Shown: positions 7,040 to 14,534 of the stretch, piece by piece
Numbering within the stretch: the first letter of the stretch is position 1
Layout of the letters: each line of letters opens with the position of its first letter
Assembly: GCA_030751095.1 (NCBI GenBank)
Contig: JASMGX010000002.1
Location: 30,975-67,357, forward strand
Reading direction: 5' to 3'
Length of the DNA: 36,383 bases
Origin: Pirellulales bacterium
Lineage (GTDB): Bacteria; Planctomycetota; Planctomycetia; Pirellulales; UBA7805
Notes under the pieces: generated by a model
Database searches by the model: none
What the model saw: the letters and a program-made list of their open reading frames with translations, nothing else
What the model was told of the DNA's origin: nothing
Translations under genes and position numbers: made by a program

Positions 7040-10000
7040 TCAGTCCACAAACATAAATTCGTTACTGATGAGCAAAACCTGCGCAAGTTGTTCCCAGGGG
7101 TCGAGCCCGCCTTCCCAAACCGGGATCGAGCGGCGAAATGCATGGTCGCTCCGCCACTGCCGCACCGCGTACGGCTGGCCCGACGCATTCTGGCCCACCT
7201 CAACAATTCTAGGCGACCAGGAAAAATCGTCAAAGGCATTGTCGCCCCGCGGGAAAACGACCAGATCGATGTGGTCGCCCGGTTCGATTTTTAGATTTTC
7301 GACGTGAAGGTCGACCGGACCGAGCGCATCGATCGAAACTTTCTTGAGTAACCCCACCCGGCTGGAGAGGACAAGCAGGTCGAGGCCGTCACCGAAAAAG
7401 CGGCCAGTCTCGAACGTGCCCCGCAAAAGGTAGCGGTCACCGGCCTCTTCGGGCGCATGCCAGCGGCGGACCGCCGCCCGGTCTGCGCCAGGCCGGCCTC
7501 CGACCGCATCGAACATTACCTCGGAGGCCGACCGCGCAGGCGATGGCCACCAGCGGCGACCGTCAAAATGCACAAGCGGCCTGAAGTCGGCCACCACTCC
7601 GCGCTCGGCATCAAACGTTCCGCTGCCGAGCGACCAGCAGGCATCGCGCTCGGAGAGTTCGGTCGACGATGCAGGTCGGGAACGGAACGCATCGGCTGTT
7701 TGCGCCAAAAACTCCTGCGTGTCGGCAAGCTCTTCTGCCGATGGATCGCGGCGGTAAATCCAGCGGTAGAGCTGTCCGACCCGCTCGGAAAGCGCATCGC
7801 CGGCAAATTTGTCCGCGAGTTGCGCAGCGAGCCGGCTCGCCCGCCGCATCACGAATCCGTTGTTCATCAGATAGAGGGCTTGCTGCGGAACGGTGGTCTC
7901 GCTCCGCTTGGACAATGTGGCGTCGGCCACGGGAACATCGAAGGTCGGTAGTACCGGAGCCATGCTGCGGCGGTCGTGCAGCAGGTAGACGCTCCGCCGC
8001 GGCGCGTCGATATCATCAAAGGGAGGGCCGCCGAGCCGCCGATCGAGTTCGCCGGTCGCCGCGAGCATCGCGTCGCGCATCGGTTCAAACTCCAGCCGGC
8101 GGCGGTTCATCCGCCAAAGGAGCCGGTTTTCCGGATCGATCGCACCTGCCGCGGCGCGCGTGGCGCTCGTTTGGCGGTAGGTGGCCGACTGCATGATCAG
8201 ACGGTGTAGCGCTTTGAGCGACCAGCCACGTTCGCGGAGCGAGTCGGCCAGATAATCGAGCAGTGCGGGGTGGGTCGGCGGCGCGGTCCGCGTGCCGAAA
8301 TCGCTCGGCGTAGCGACCAGATGCCGGCCGAAATGCCAGCCCCAAATCCGGTTAACGATCACGCGCATCGTGAGTGGATTTTCGGCGTGGGTGATCCAGC
8401 GTGCCAACTCCGCACGGCCGCTTCCCGCATCGACCGGTGCAGCCTCGCAGGCGTCGGCAAACAGTTCGTAGCATTGCCGGCGCACGCTCTTGCCGGGCTC
8501 CTCGGGATTGCCCCGGACGTGGATCGCCGCATCGCGAGGCAACTGGCTATCGAGCAGTGCCATGGCTCGCATCGGGATCACATCGCGATATTTGATCAGG
8601 ATCTTTTCCAATTCCACGTTTTTCTCGGCCAGCGGCTTTGGTACCCGCCCTAAAAACCAGCCGGCCTGTTGCGTGCCGCTCTGCGGCACGCTCGCTGCAC
8701 AAAGTGAGGTGAGCAACGAGCGAATCTCTTCACTCGCCGGGTCGGTGAACGCGGTATCGCCCGGATCGATCTGCTGCAGTTTTTTCCAACGCGCATAGAC
8801 GCCGCCGATTGCCCGGCCGATCACCCGGCCCGCCTCAACGAGCGACGCGGGCTTTTCGCGCAGGAGCGCCTCGCGAATGATCCGATTGCTCTGGTGATCG
8901 CTTTCGATCCGTTCACCGGCAAGGGCCGAAAAATTTTCTTCTTCAAGATCCCGTAGCGGTCGCCAGAACCGGGCGAGGGGGCCATCCTCCGCATCGAGAA
9001 CTGCCCGCCAGGCCGCAACACCGCGATCGGCAAAGACCTTGTCATCTTCGGTCGCAACATCTGCCCGACCAATACCCGCCGCATCCGCCGCCGCGAGGGC
9101 CAGATAGGATTCGGCCTCCGCTTGCAGATCTTCTTCAATCAGCTCATCGACCAGTTCGGCCCACTCCTCGAGAGCCGGCGCAAGTTCCGCCTCGAGCGCT
9201 TTGCGCATAGCGGGATCTTCGCTGTGTGGCGGACCGATTTCGGGCAGTTCGATTGCCATCGGCTCTGCGGAACTTTCAAAGATGCCGTAGAGCGCGTAAT
9301 AGTCCTGCATCGAAAAGGGATCGAATTTGTGGTCGTGGCACTTGGCGCATACAATCGTGATCCCCATCAGGCCGCGGCTGACCAGATCGATCCGCTCGCC
9401 GAGGATGCGATGGCGGCGATTGAGAAATCTTTTGCCGACCGTCAGAAATCCCAGTCCCGCCAAATCCTCGCGATCGATCAGCTCCAGGGTATCACCCGCC
9501 AACTGTTCGGTGAGAAACCGGTCGTAAGGACGATCTTCATTGAGCGCGCGGATCACGTAGTCGCGATAGGTCCAGGCAAACGGAAAGCGGACTTCGGTCC
9601 CCGGCACGTTGGTTTGCCCCCGGGTGTCGCTATAGCGGGCCACATCGAGCCAGTGCCGCCCCCATCGCTGCCCATACTCGGGCCTCGCAAGCAGTTGCTC
9701 GACCAACAGTTCGTAGGCGTTCTCGCGCGTATCGGCGGCAAACGCTTCTAATGCTTCATAGCTCGGCGGCAGGCCGATCAGGTCGAAGTACGCGCGGCGC
9801 ATGAGCGTGCGGCGGTCCGCTTCGGGTGACGGCTCCAGTCCCGCTTTCTCGAGGCGGGCAAGCACAAACCGGTCGATCGCATTGCGGGGCCACGCCGATG
9901 GAGCATGTTCCGGCAGCGGCGGTTTGCGGATCGGCCGATATGCCCAGTGCTCGCTACGAATATTCGCGAGCCTTTCTATCGGTGTTTTGGTCGCAACCTG

Positions 10001-10408
10001 TTTCTCCTCGCCCCAGTGGGCACCGTCGCGTATCCAGCGGTCGAGCAGAGCGAGCTGTTCCTCCGAAAGGGGCTCCCCTTCCGGCGGCATCTTCAACTCC
10101 TCATCAGCACGACCGGAAACCGCAAGAAAAAGTAAACTCGCTCCAACATCGCCCGGCACCACTGCCGCACCGCGCTGGCCACCCCGAAGGAGCGCATCGC
10201 GGCCGTCCACCCGCAAGTCGTTCTCCTGCTGCTCCTCGCCATGGCATTCCTCGCAGTGGGCGACGAGCAGGGGCCGGATATGTTTTTCAAAGTACTCGGC
10301 CCGAGCATGCTCTTCGGGCGCATCGGCTGCCGCGGCCACTGCCGGCAGGCAGCATCCGATGGCCAGGGCCCAAAGGCAAAGAGCCGGGAACAAGTGCGTT
10401 TGTTTCAT
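7040..10408 (-). CDS. PSCyt1-DUF1549-DUF1553 protein with an extra C-terminal module
   Basis: This planctomycete-type exported protein has 1122 residues. After a signal peptide (about 1-28) comes the PSCyt1 cytochrome-like domain with HCEECHGE (Cys52, Cys55, His56) and a downstream KMPPEGEP segment that could supply a methionine ligand. DUF1549 follows (starting about residue 170) and contains a second haem-type motif, CAKCH at 351-355. DUF1553 follows, with the RVIVNRIWGWHFG block and the usual end, here LLISNEFMFVD. Between DUF1553 and that end sits about 170 extra residues (922-1090), rich in tryptophan, aspartate and hydrophobic beta-like stretches. The paralogue at 14535 lacks this part. 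The gene lies 25 bp after Gfo/Idh/MocA and 1 bp before DUF1501, clearly in one operon. Substrate and partners are unknown. Confidence 0.93.
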   Translation of the reverse strand: MKQTHLFPALCLWALAIGCCLPAVAAAADAPEEHARAEYFEKHIRPLLVAHCEECHGEEQQENDLRVDGRDALLRGGQRGAAVVPGDVGASLLFLAVSGRADEELKMPPEGEPLSEEQLALLDRWIRDGAHWGEEKQVATKTPIERLANIRSEHWAYRPIRKPPLPEHAPSAWPRNAIDRFVLARLEKAGLEPSPEADRRTLMRRAYFDLIGLPPSYEALEAFAADTRENAYELLVEQLLARPEYGQRWGRHWLDVARYSDTRGQTNVPGTEVRFPFAWTYRDYVIRALNEDRPYDRFLTEQLAGDTLELIDREDLAGLGFLTVGKRFLNRRHRILGERIDLVSRGLMGITIVCAKCHDHKFDPFSMQDYYALYGIFESSAEPMAIELPEIGPPHSEDPAMRKALEAELAPALEEWAELVDELIEEDLQAEAESYLALAAADAAGIGRADVATEDDKVFADRGVAAWRAVLDAEDGPLARFWRPLRDLEEENFSALAGERIESDHQSNRIIREALLREKPASLVEAGRVIGRAIGGVYARWKKLQQIDPGDTAFTDPASEEIRSLLTSLCAASVPQSGTQQAGWFLGRVPKPLAEKNVELEKILIKYRDVIPMRAMALLDSQLPRDAAIHVRGNPEEPGKSVRRQCYELFADACEAAPVDAGSGRAELARWITHAENPLTMRVIVNRIWGWHFGRHLVATPSDFGTRTAPPTHPALLDYLADSLRERGWSLKALHRLIMQSATYRQTSATRAAAGAIDPENRLLWRMNRRRLEFEPMRDAMLAATGELDRRLGGPPFDDIDAPRRSVYLLHDRRSMAPVLPTFDVPVADATLSKRSETTVPQQALYLMNNGFVMRRASRLAAQLADKFAGDALSERVGQLYRWIYRRDPSAEELADTQEFLAQTADAFRSRPASSTELSERDACWSLGSGTFDAERGVVADFRPLVHFDGRRWWPSPARSASEVMFDAVGGRPGADRAAVRRWHAPEEAGDRYLLRGTFETGRFFGDGLDLLVLSSRVGLLKKVSIDALGPVDLHVENLKIEPGDHIDLVVFPRGDNAFDDFSWSPRIVEVGQNASGQPYAVRQWRSDHAFRRSIPVWEGGLDPWEQLAQVLLISNEFMFVD

Positions 10409-10433
10409 CGGTCGAACTTTTTACGAGGTTGTG

Positions 10434-11738
10434 TCAAAGAGCCCATCCCTTACGGTAACTCCCGCGGACGAGCCGATCGGCTTCCGGGAGCCCCTCGGCG
10501 GTGAGGTTTTTGCTGTCCCACCGGATCGGTTCATCCAGCCGTAACGCCAAATTGCCCAACAGCACCATTTCCGTCAACGGGCCTGCGTAGTCGAAGTTGG
10601 ACAGCGCCGCACCGCCGCCTTTGCATGCGCGGATCCATTCCAGGTAGTGCCCTGGGGAATCCGGAATCGACCGATTTGGCTGCGGTGCCGCCTCACCTTT
10701 GACGATCGTTCCTGCACCCCAATAATGCGGGGCGTAGAGCGTCGCTGCATCGCCGACGAACAGCGACCCGTTGTTCGAGAGCTGGTGACCGGGCGCCAGT
10801 TCGGCCGGTGGCTTCTTGTTGCCGTCGTACCAGGTCAGCTCGACCGGTGGCAAATTGCCGCGTGCGGGAAACGAATAGCGAATAATCGACCACTCCGGAG
10901 CGGTCTCCGGATTCATGCCGGAGGACTTTGCAGAGACAACCTTCGGAACGCCAAGTTCTAGTGCCCAGAACGCCGTGTCCATGCAGTGGCAGGCCATGTC
11001 GCCAAGCGCTCCGGTTCCGAAATCCCAGAACCCTCGCCATCTGAACGGGTGGTAACCGCTGTTGTAGGGCCGTTCGGCGGCCGGACCGAGCCAAAGATCC
11101 CAGCTCAAATCGGACGGCACCGGCTTCGAGCCCTCGGGCCGATCCATCCCTTGCGGCCAAATTGGCCGGTTCGTCCAAATGTGCGCTTCGCGGACATCGC
11201 CGAGACCACCCGCCTGAATCCATTCGACCATCCGGCGCGTTCCGGCATCACTATGCCCCTGATTGCCCATCTGCGTGGCCACGCGCTGCTTTCGCGCGAT
11301 TTCGGTCATCAATCGGGCCTCGTGGATGTTATGCGTCAATGGTTTTTGACAATAAAGATGTTTGCCAAGCTGCATCGCGGGGATACCAGCAACGGCATGT
11401 GTGTGGTCGGGCGTGCTAACGGTAACCGCGTCGATCTCTTTGAGTTCGAGCAGTTTACGAAAATCGGCAAACGTTGCCGCCTTCGGAAATTTTTCCGCAG
11501 CCTTTGCCAACCGCTTTGCATCGACATCGCAAATGGCATAGATGTTCTCGCCGGCGACACCATTCGTATCTTCCCAGCCTTTGCCGCCCACGCCGATGCA
11601 TCCAATATTGAGTTTTTCGTTGGCCGACCTCGGTGGCGCGCACTCGGCACTCGACCAGTAGCCAATTCCCAAAGCGGACATGGCTGCCGCCGTACCTTGT
11701 ACAAATTTGCGCCGTCCGATTTGTGCATGGCTGGTCAT
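10434..11738 (-). CDS. Gfo/Idh/MocA family oxidoreductase with Tat signal
   Basis: This NAD(P)-dependent dehydrogenase family usually acts on sugars, inositols or their derivatives. The 434-residue protein has a twin-arginine signal (RRKFVQG near residue 9, then a hydrophobic stretch) and so is likely exported folded with its cofactor. The Rossmann motif IGCIGVGGKG lies near residue 45. The QKP of CQKPLTHNIHEA corresponds to the family EKP motif, whose lysine is catalytic. The C-terminal region is typical of the planctomycete secreted subfamily. The start codon at 11738 overlaps the stop of an upstream leader ORF (ATGA), and PSCyt1 follows after 25 bp, so it is the first full gene of a three-gene operon. 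The substrate cannot be read from the sequence. Confidence 0.92.
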   Translation of the reverse strand: MTSHAQIGRRKFVQGTAAAMSALGIGYWSSAECAPPRSANEKLNIGCIGVGGKGWEDTNGVAGENIYAICDVDAKRLAKAAEKFPKAATFADFRKLLELKEIDAVTVSTPDHTHAVAGIPAMQLGKHLYCQKPLTHNIHEARLMTEIARKQRVATQMGNQGHSDAGTRRMVEWIQAGGLGDVREAHIWTNRPIWPQGMDRPEGSKPVPSDLSWDLWLGPAAERPYNSGYHPFRWRGFWDFGTGALGDMACHCMDTAFWALELGVPKVVSAKSSGMNPETAPEWSIIRYSFPARGNLPPVELTWYDGNKKPPAELAPGHQLSNNGSLFVGDAATLYAPHYWGAGTIVKGEAAPQPNRSIPDSPGHYLEWIRACKGGGAALSNFDYAGPLTEMVLLGNLALRLDEPIRWDSKNLTAEGLPEADRLVRGSYRKGWAL

Positions 11739-11935
11739 ATCAGCTCGTTCCTCATTAAGAGTGTCCTGTATTTGAAGGCCGATGAGATCAATCTGCTTCT
11801 CGCGAGGCCTGTATTGGCATCGTTTGGAGACGGGCAGAGAGAATCGATCGCTGGCGTTTCGGGGCTACTGCCGGCAGGCAATATCCGATTAGCCAGGGTC
11901 CAAAGGCAACGAGCCGGGAACAATAACCGGAACAT
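11735..11935 (-). pseudogene. 66-codon leader ORF: 5' stub of a PSCyt1 gene, coupled to Gfo/Idh
   Basis: About 70 bp here (11864-11935) match the start and signal peptide region of the PSCyt1 gene at 10335-10408, with a few substitutions and a one-codon length difference. Both read LFPA, CLW and LPA at matching places. After about 25 codons similarity ends, but the frame stays open for 66 codons. It stops at 11735-11737 so that its TGA overlaps the ATG of the Gfo/Idh gene (ATGA). An intact promoter lies just upstream. I read it as the truncated front of a lost PSCyt1 gene that now acts, or could act, as a translated leader. Confidence 0.65.
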
Positions 11936-11996
11936 AGGCACACCTAGGAGGCGGGAAGGAAATGTGGAAGCAAGGTGCCGCAGACCACACACTTAG

Positions 11997-12026
11997 AGTA
12001 TATCTTCTCCACTGCTTGAACGTCAA
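11997..12026 (-). promoter_or_regulatory. Sigma70-type promoter of the Gfo-PSCyt1-DUF1501 operon
   Basis: On the minus strand, TTGACG (12021-12026), an 18-bp spacer and TATACT (11997-12002) match the consensus at 5 of 6 and 5 of 6 bases. Transcription should start near 11990, about 55 nt before the leader ORF. The second operon has the same layout. A perfect inverted repeat CCCGA-TC-TCGGG lies upstream at 12041-12052, and CCGGTGC-A-GCACCGG at 12088-12102. Either could bind a regulator, but no family can be named. Confidence 0.6.
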
Positions 12027-12102
12027 CATTCGCGAAGGCACCCGATCTCGGGAGAAATACTTTTTTGCCCGGTATTGAGCCGATAATCCGGTGCAGCACC
12101 GG

Positions 12103-12219
12103 CCGGTATGATCGGCATGGGGCAAAAATTACCTCTCGCATGCCGCACCGTGCATGGATACTGATCCGGGCAAGCGGGGCCCTCTTCACCGGCGGGACGC
12201 AGAACGGATCAAACTATTG
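12103..12219. other. Remainder of the intergenic stretch between the two operons
   Basis: The 481-bp gap between the RIC gene stop and Gfo/Idh (11739-12219) holds the leader stub, the promoter and two palindromes described in other entries. In the rest I see no gene and no U-tract terminator after the RIC gene. Confidence 0.4.
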
Positions 12220-12978
12220 TCATTTCCCTTTTTTGCTCTCCATTTGGAGTGCACGGGGAAAGAGTACGTTGTTTTCCTTATGGATGTGCTGGTGAAGATC
12301 GTGTTCGAGTTTGTTAAAGGCATCGAGCATGACTCGGTAGGTGTTGCACGCCCAGTCGGGCGGCGCGTAATCATCCGCCAGTGTTCGGAGCTTTTCCAGC
12401 GCCGAGCCCGCCCCGGCATGCTCCGATTCCATCTGCCCGATGGGATTAGCGAGCGAACCGCAGTGGAACGATGGAGTCGTCTCACTCGCGTCGAGTTGCC
12501 GTACCATGGGAAAAAGAATTTGCTCTTCCTTCATCATGTGGTTTGAGAGTTCTTCCGAGAGTGCAAGAAGTATTTCTCTGATCTGCCCGAGTCGCGCGTC
12601 CTTCTCGCCATGGGCCGATACCACTTTTTCGGTCAAAGAGTCCAATCGCGGAAACTCGGAACGCAGGTAGGTGTGGTGTGTCTTCTCGATGTGGTCGACC
12701 AGTTCCGTCAGAGACATGGCCACCACATCAACGACCGATTCTTCCGAGGACGCGATCGCGGATTTCTCAAGTCTGGCAAGAACTGTTTGGGGGTCGAGCC
12801 CTTTTTCCCGACAAACATCTTCCAGGGTCTGTTTGCCTCCGCAACAATAGTCGACACCGACTTCATCGAACACCCGAGAGAGCACCGGACAACGGGCCAC
12901 CAGATCTCCCACCGTATCGTTCACTTCAAATGGACTCATCGATTTCTCTCTTTGGTACTTTTCGTCTTCGTCTTTCAT
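12220..12978 (-). CDS. ric: Iron-sulfur cluster repair di-iron protein (RIC, ScdA/YtfE type)
   Basis: RIC proteins restore iron-sulfur clusters damaged by nitric oxide or oxidants, using a di-iron centre in a hemerythrin-like bundle. With the ATG at 12978 the protein has 252 residues. The N-terminal ScdA_N domain reads DTVGDLVARCP, then GVDYCCGGK with Cys45-Cys46. The hemerythrin part carries the expected His and Glu ligand motifs: HIEKTHH, LSNHMMKEEQILFP, ESEHAGAG and HQHIHKENNVLFP. ATG at 12939 (239 residues) is an equally acceptable start; both have a GAGAG-like site. The open frame extends further upstream without family similarity. The gene lies 169 bp after the second DUF1501 gene on the same strand. 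A weak TATACT -10 box at 13049-13054 hints at its own promoter. Confidence 0.9.
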   Translation of the reverse strand: MKDEDEKYQREKSMSPFEVNDTVGDLVARCPVLSRVFDEVGVDYCCGGKQTLEDVCREKGLDPQTVLARLEKSAIASSEESVVDVVAMSLTELVDHIEKTHHTYLRSEFPRLDSLTEKVVSAHGEKDARLGQIREILLALSEELSNHMMKEEQILFPMVRQLDASETTPSFHCGSLANPIGQMESEHAGAGSALEKLRTLADDYAPPDWACNTYRVMLDAFNKLEHDLHQHIHKENNVLFPRALQMESKKGK

Positions 12979-13147
12979 TTTTTCTCTGCGTCGATGCCGC
13001 CGTGCGGCCAGCCCGCGCCCTGTGTTGGAACGCTCGCACGGGCACAGAAGTATAACTCTACGGCAAACCTCGGTTTCATAAAAGATCGGCCCGACTGCGG
13101 CCGCGGCCCAATGCCTCCCGCGCGCCAAGGTCCCCTGTGCGCCAAGG

Positions 13148-14521
13148 TTAGGCGAGAATCTCGTGCAGCACCTGGCCGTAGAGATCGGTAAGACGATAGT
13201 CACGACCCGCATGGCGGTAGGTAAGTTTCTTGTGTTCCAGACCCAGTTGGTACAGAATCGTCGCCTGCAGATCGTGGACGGCAACCGGTTTTTCGGCCAC
13301 CTGATCGCCCAACTCGTCACTCGCTCCATACACCGTGCCCCCCCGAATTCCGCCGCCCGCAATCCAGGAGCAATAGGCTTTTGCGTGGTGTCCGCGTCCG
13401 AGCGCACCGGCAAATGTGGCAAACGGGTTGCGACCGAATTCGGTGGTCCAGACCACAAGCGTATCGTCGAGCATCCCTAAGCGCTTGAGATCTTTGATCA
13501 GTCCGGCGATCGGACGATCGACGTTGCGGGCAAGTTTGTTGTAGCGGGACATTTTGCCGTGCGTATCCCAGTTCCGGGCGGAACTCGAATCGGAATCGAT
13601 CAATTCAATAAACCGCACGCCTCGCTCGGCGAGCCTGCGGGCAATGAGACATTGCCACGCAAAAGAATCGCGAGAACCCGGCTCAAGGCCGTAGAGTGCA
13701 TGTGTCTCGGCCGATTCCGAGGTAAGGTCAAAGGCCTCGGGCGCTTCGGTCTGCATCCCAAACGCTGTTTCATACGACGCGATTCTCGAAGCGAGATTCG
13801 AATCGACTTCGCGGCCCACAAGATGCTGGCGATTAAAATATCCGAGCATGTCCAGTTCGGTTTGCTGCAAATCGCTCGATATGCTGCGACGACGCATGTT
13901 GGCAATCGGTTCTTTGCCCGGAACGATCCGCGTCCCCTGATGGACTACCGGCAGAAAATCTGAACCCCAGACTTGCCCCCCGGCGTACGGCAATCCCTGG
14001 GAGATCACCATAAACGAGGGAAGGTTGCGATTCTCCGTTCCAAGACCATAACTCACCCACGACCCGATACTCGGGCGGTTGAATGTGGTCGATCCTGTAT
14101 GGATTCCAATGGTTGCCCCGAAGTGATCGCCGTTATCTCCCTTCATCGATCGGATGAGACTGATTTCATCGGAAACGCTCCCGATTTCCGGAAACAAGTC
14201 GCTCACCTCCATGCCACATTCGCCGTAGCGGGAGAATTTCCAGTCTGCCCCTTTAAGGACATCTCCATTTGTGTGTTTTTGATTGTGCCGCGCATTGAGT
14301 ATCGGCTTGTGATCGAACGTATCGACGTGCGAGACGCCCCCGGTCATGAAGAGAAAAATAACCCGTTTGGCACGCGGGGCGAAGTGCGGCGCTTTCGCGG
14401 CAAGGCTATTGCCGACCTTGGAGCCGGACGATTCGCCCGCAAGCATTTCCTGGAGCATGCCCGGAAGCAGAAGTCCTCCGGCTGCCAGGGAACGGATCAT
14501 GCATCGGCGGGAAGTGGGCAT
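13148..14521 (-). CDS. DUF1501 family protein (second cassette)
   Basis: This 457-residue paralogue of the DUF1501 protein at 5614 starts at MPTSRRCMIRSLAAGG, which has a twin arginine and a hydrophobic stretch suited to export. Landmarks are MTGGVSHVDTFDHKP, TTEFGRNPF, GRGHHAKAYCSW and GTVYGASDELGDQ, ending in a region matching the first copy (LTYRHAGRDYRLTDL). The frame extends 23 codons upstream into the preceding gene; the ATG at 14521 with GAGAGACC upstream is preferred. It follows its PSCyt1 partner by 13 bp and is surely cotranscribed. Sequence divergence from the first copy is considerable, so the two cassettes are old paralogues. Confidence 0.92.
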   Translation of the reverse strand: MPTSRRCMIRSLAAGGLLLPGMLQEMLAGESSGSKVGNSLAAKAPHFAPRAKRVIFLFMTGGVSHVDTFDHKPILNARHNQKHTNGDVLKGADWKFSRYGECGMEVSDLFPEIGSVSDEISLIRSMKGDNGDHFGATIGIHTGSTTFNRPSIGSWVSYGLGTENRNLPSFMVISQGLPYAGGQVWGSDFLPVVHQGTRIVPGKEPIANMRRRSISSDLQQTELDMLGYFNRQHLVGREVDSNLASRIASYETAFGMQTEAPEAFDLTSESAETHALYGLEPGSRDSFAWQCLIARRLAERGVRFIELIDSDSSSARNWDTHGKMSRYNKLARNVDRPIAGLIKDLKRLGMLDDTLVVWTTEFGRNPFATFAGALGRGHHAKAYCSWIAGGGIRGGTVYGASDELGDQVAEKPVAVHDLQATILYQLGLEHKKLTYRHAGRDYRLTDLYGQVLHEILA

Positions 14522-14534
14522 TTTAAATGGTCTC

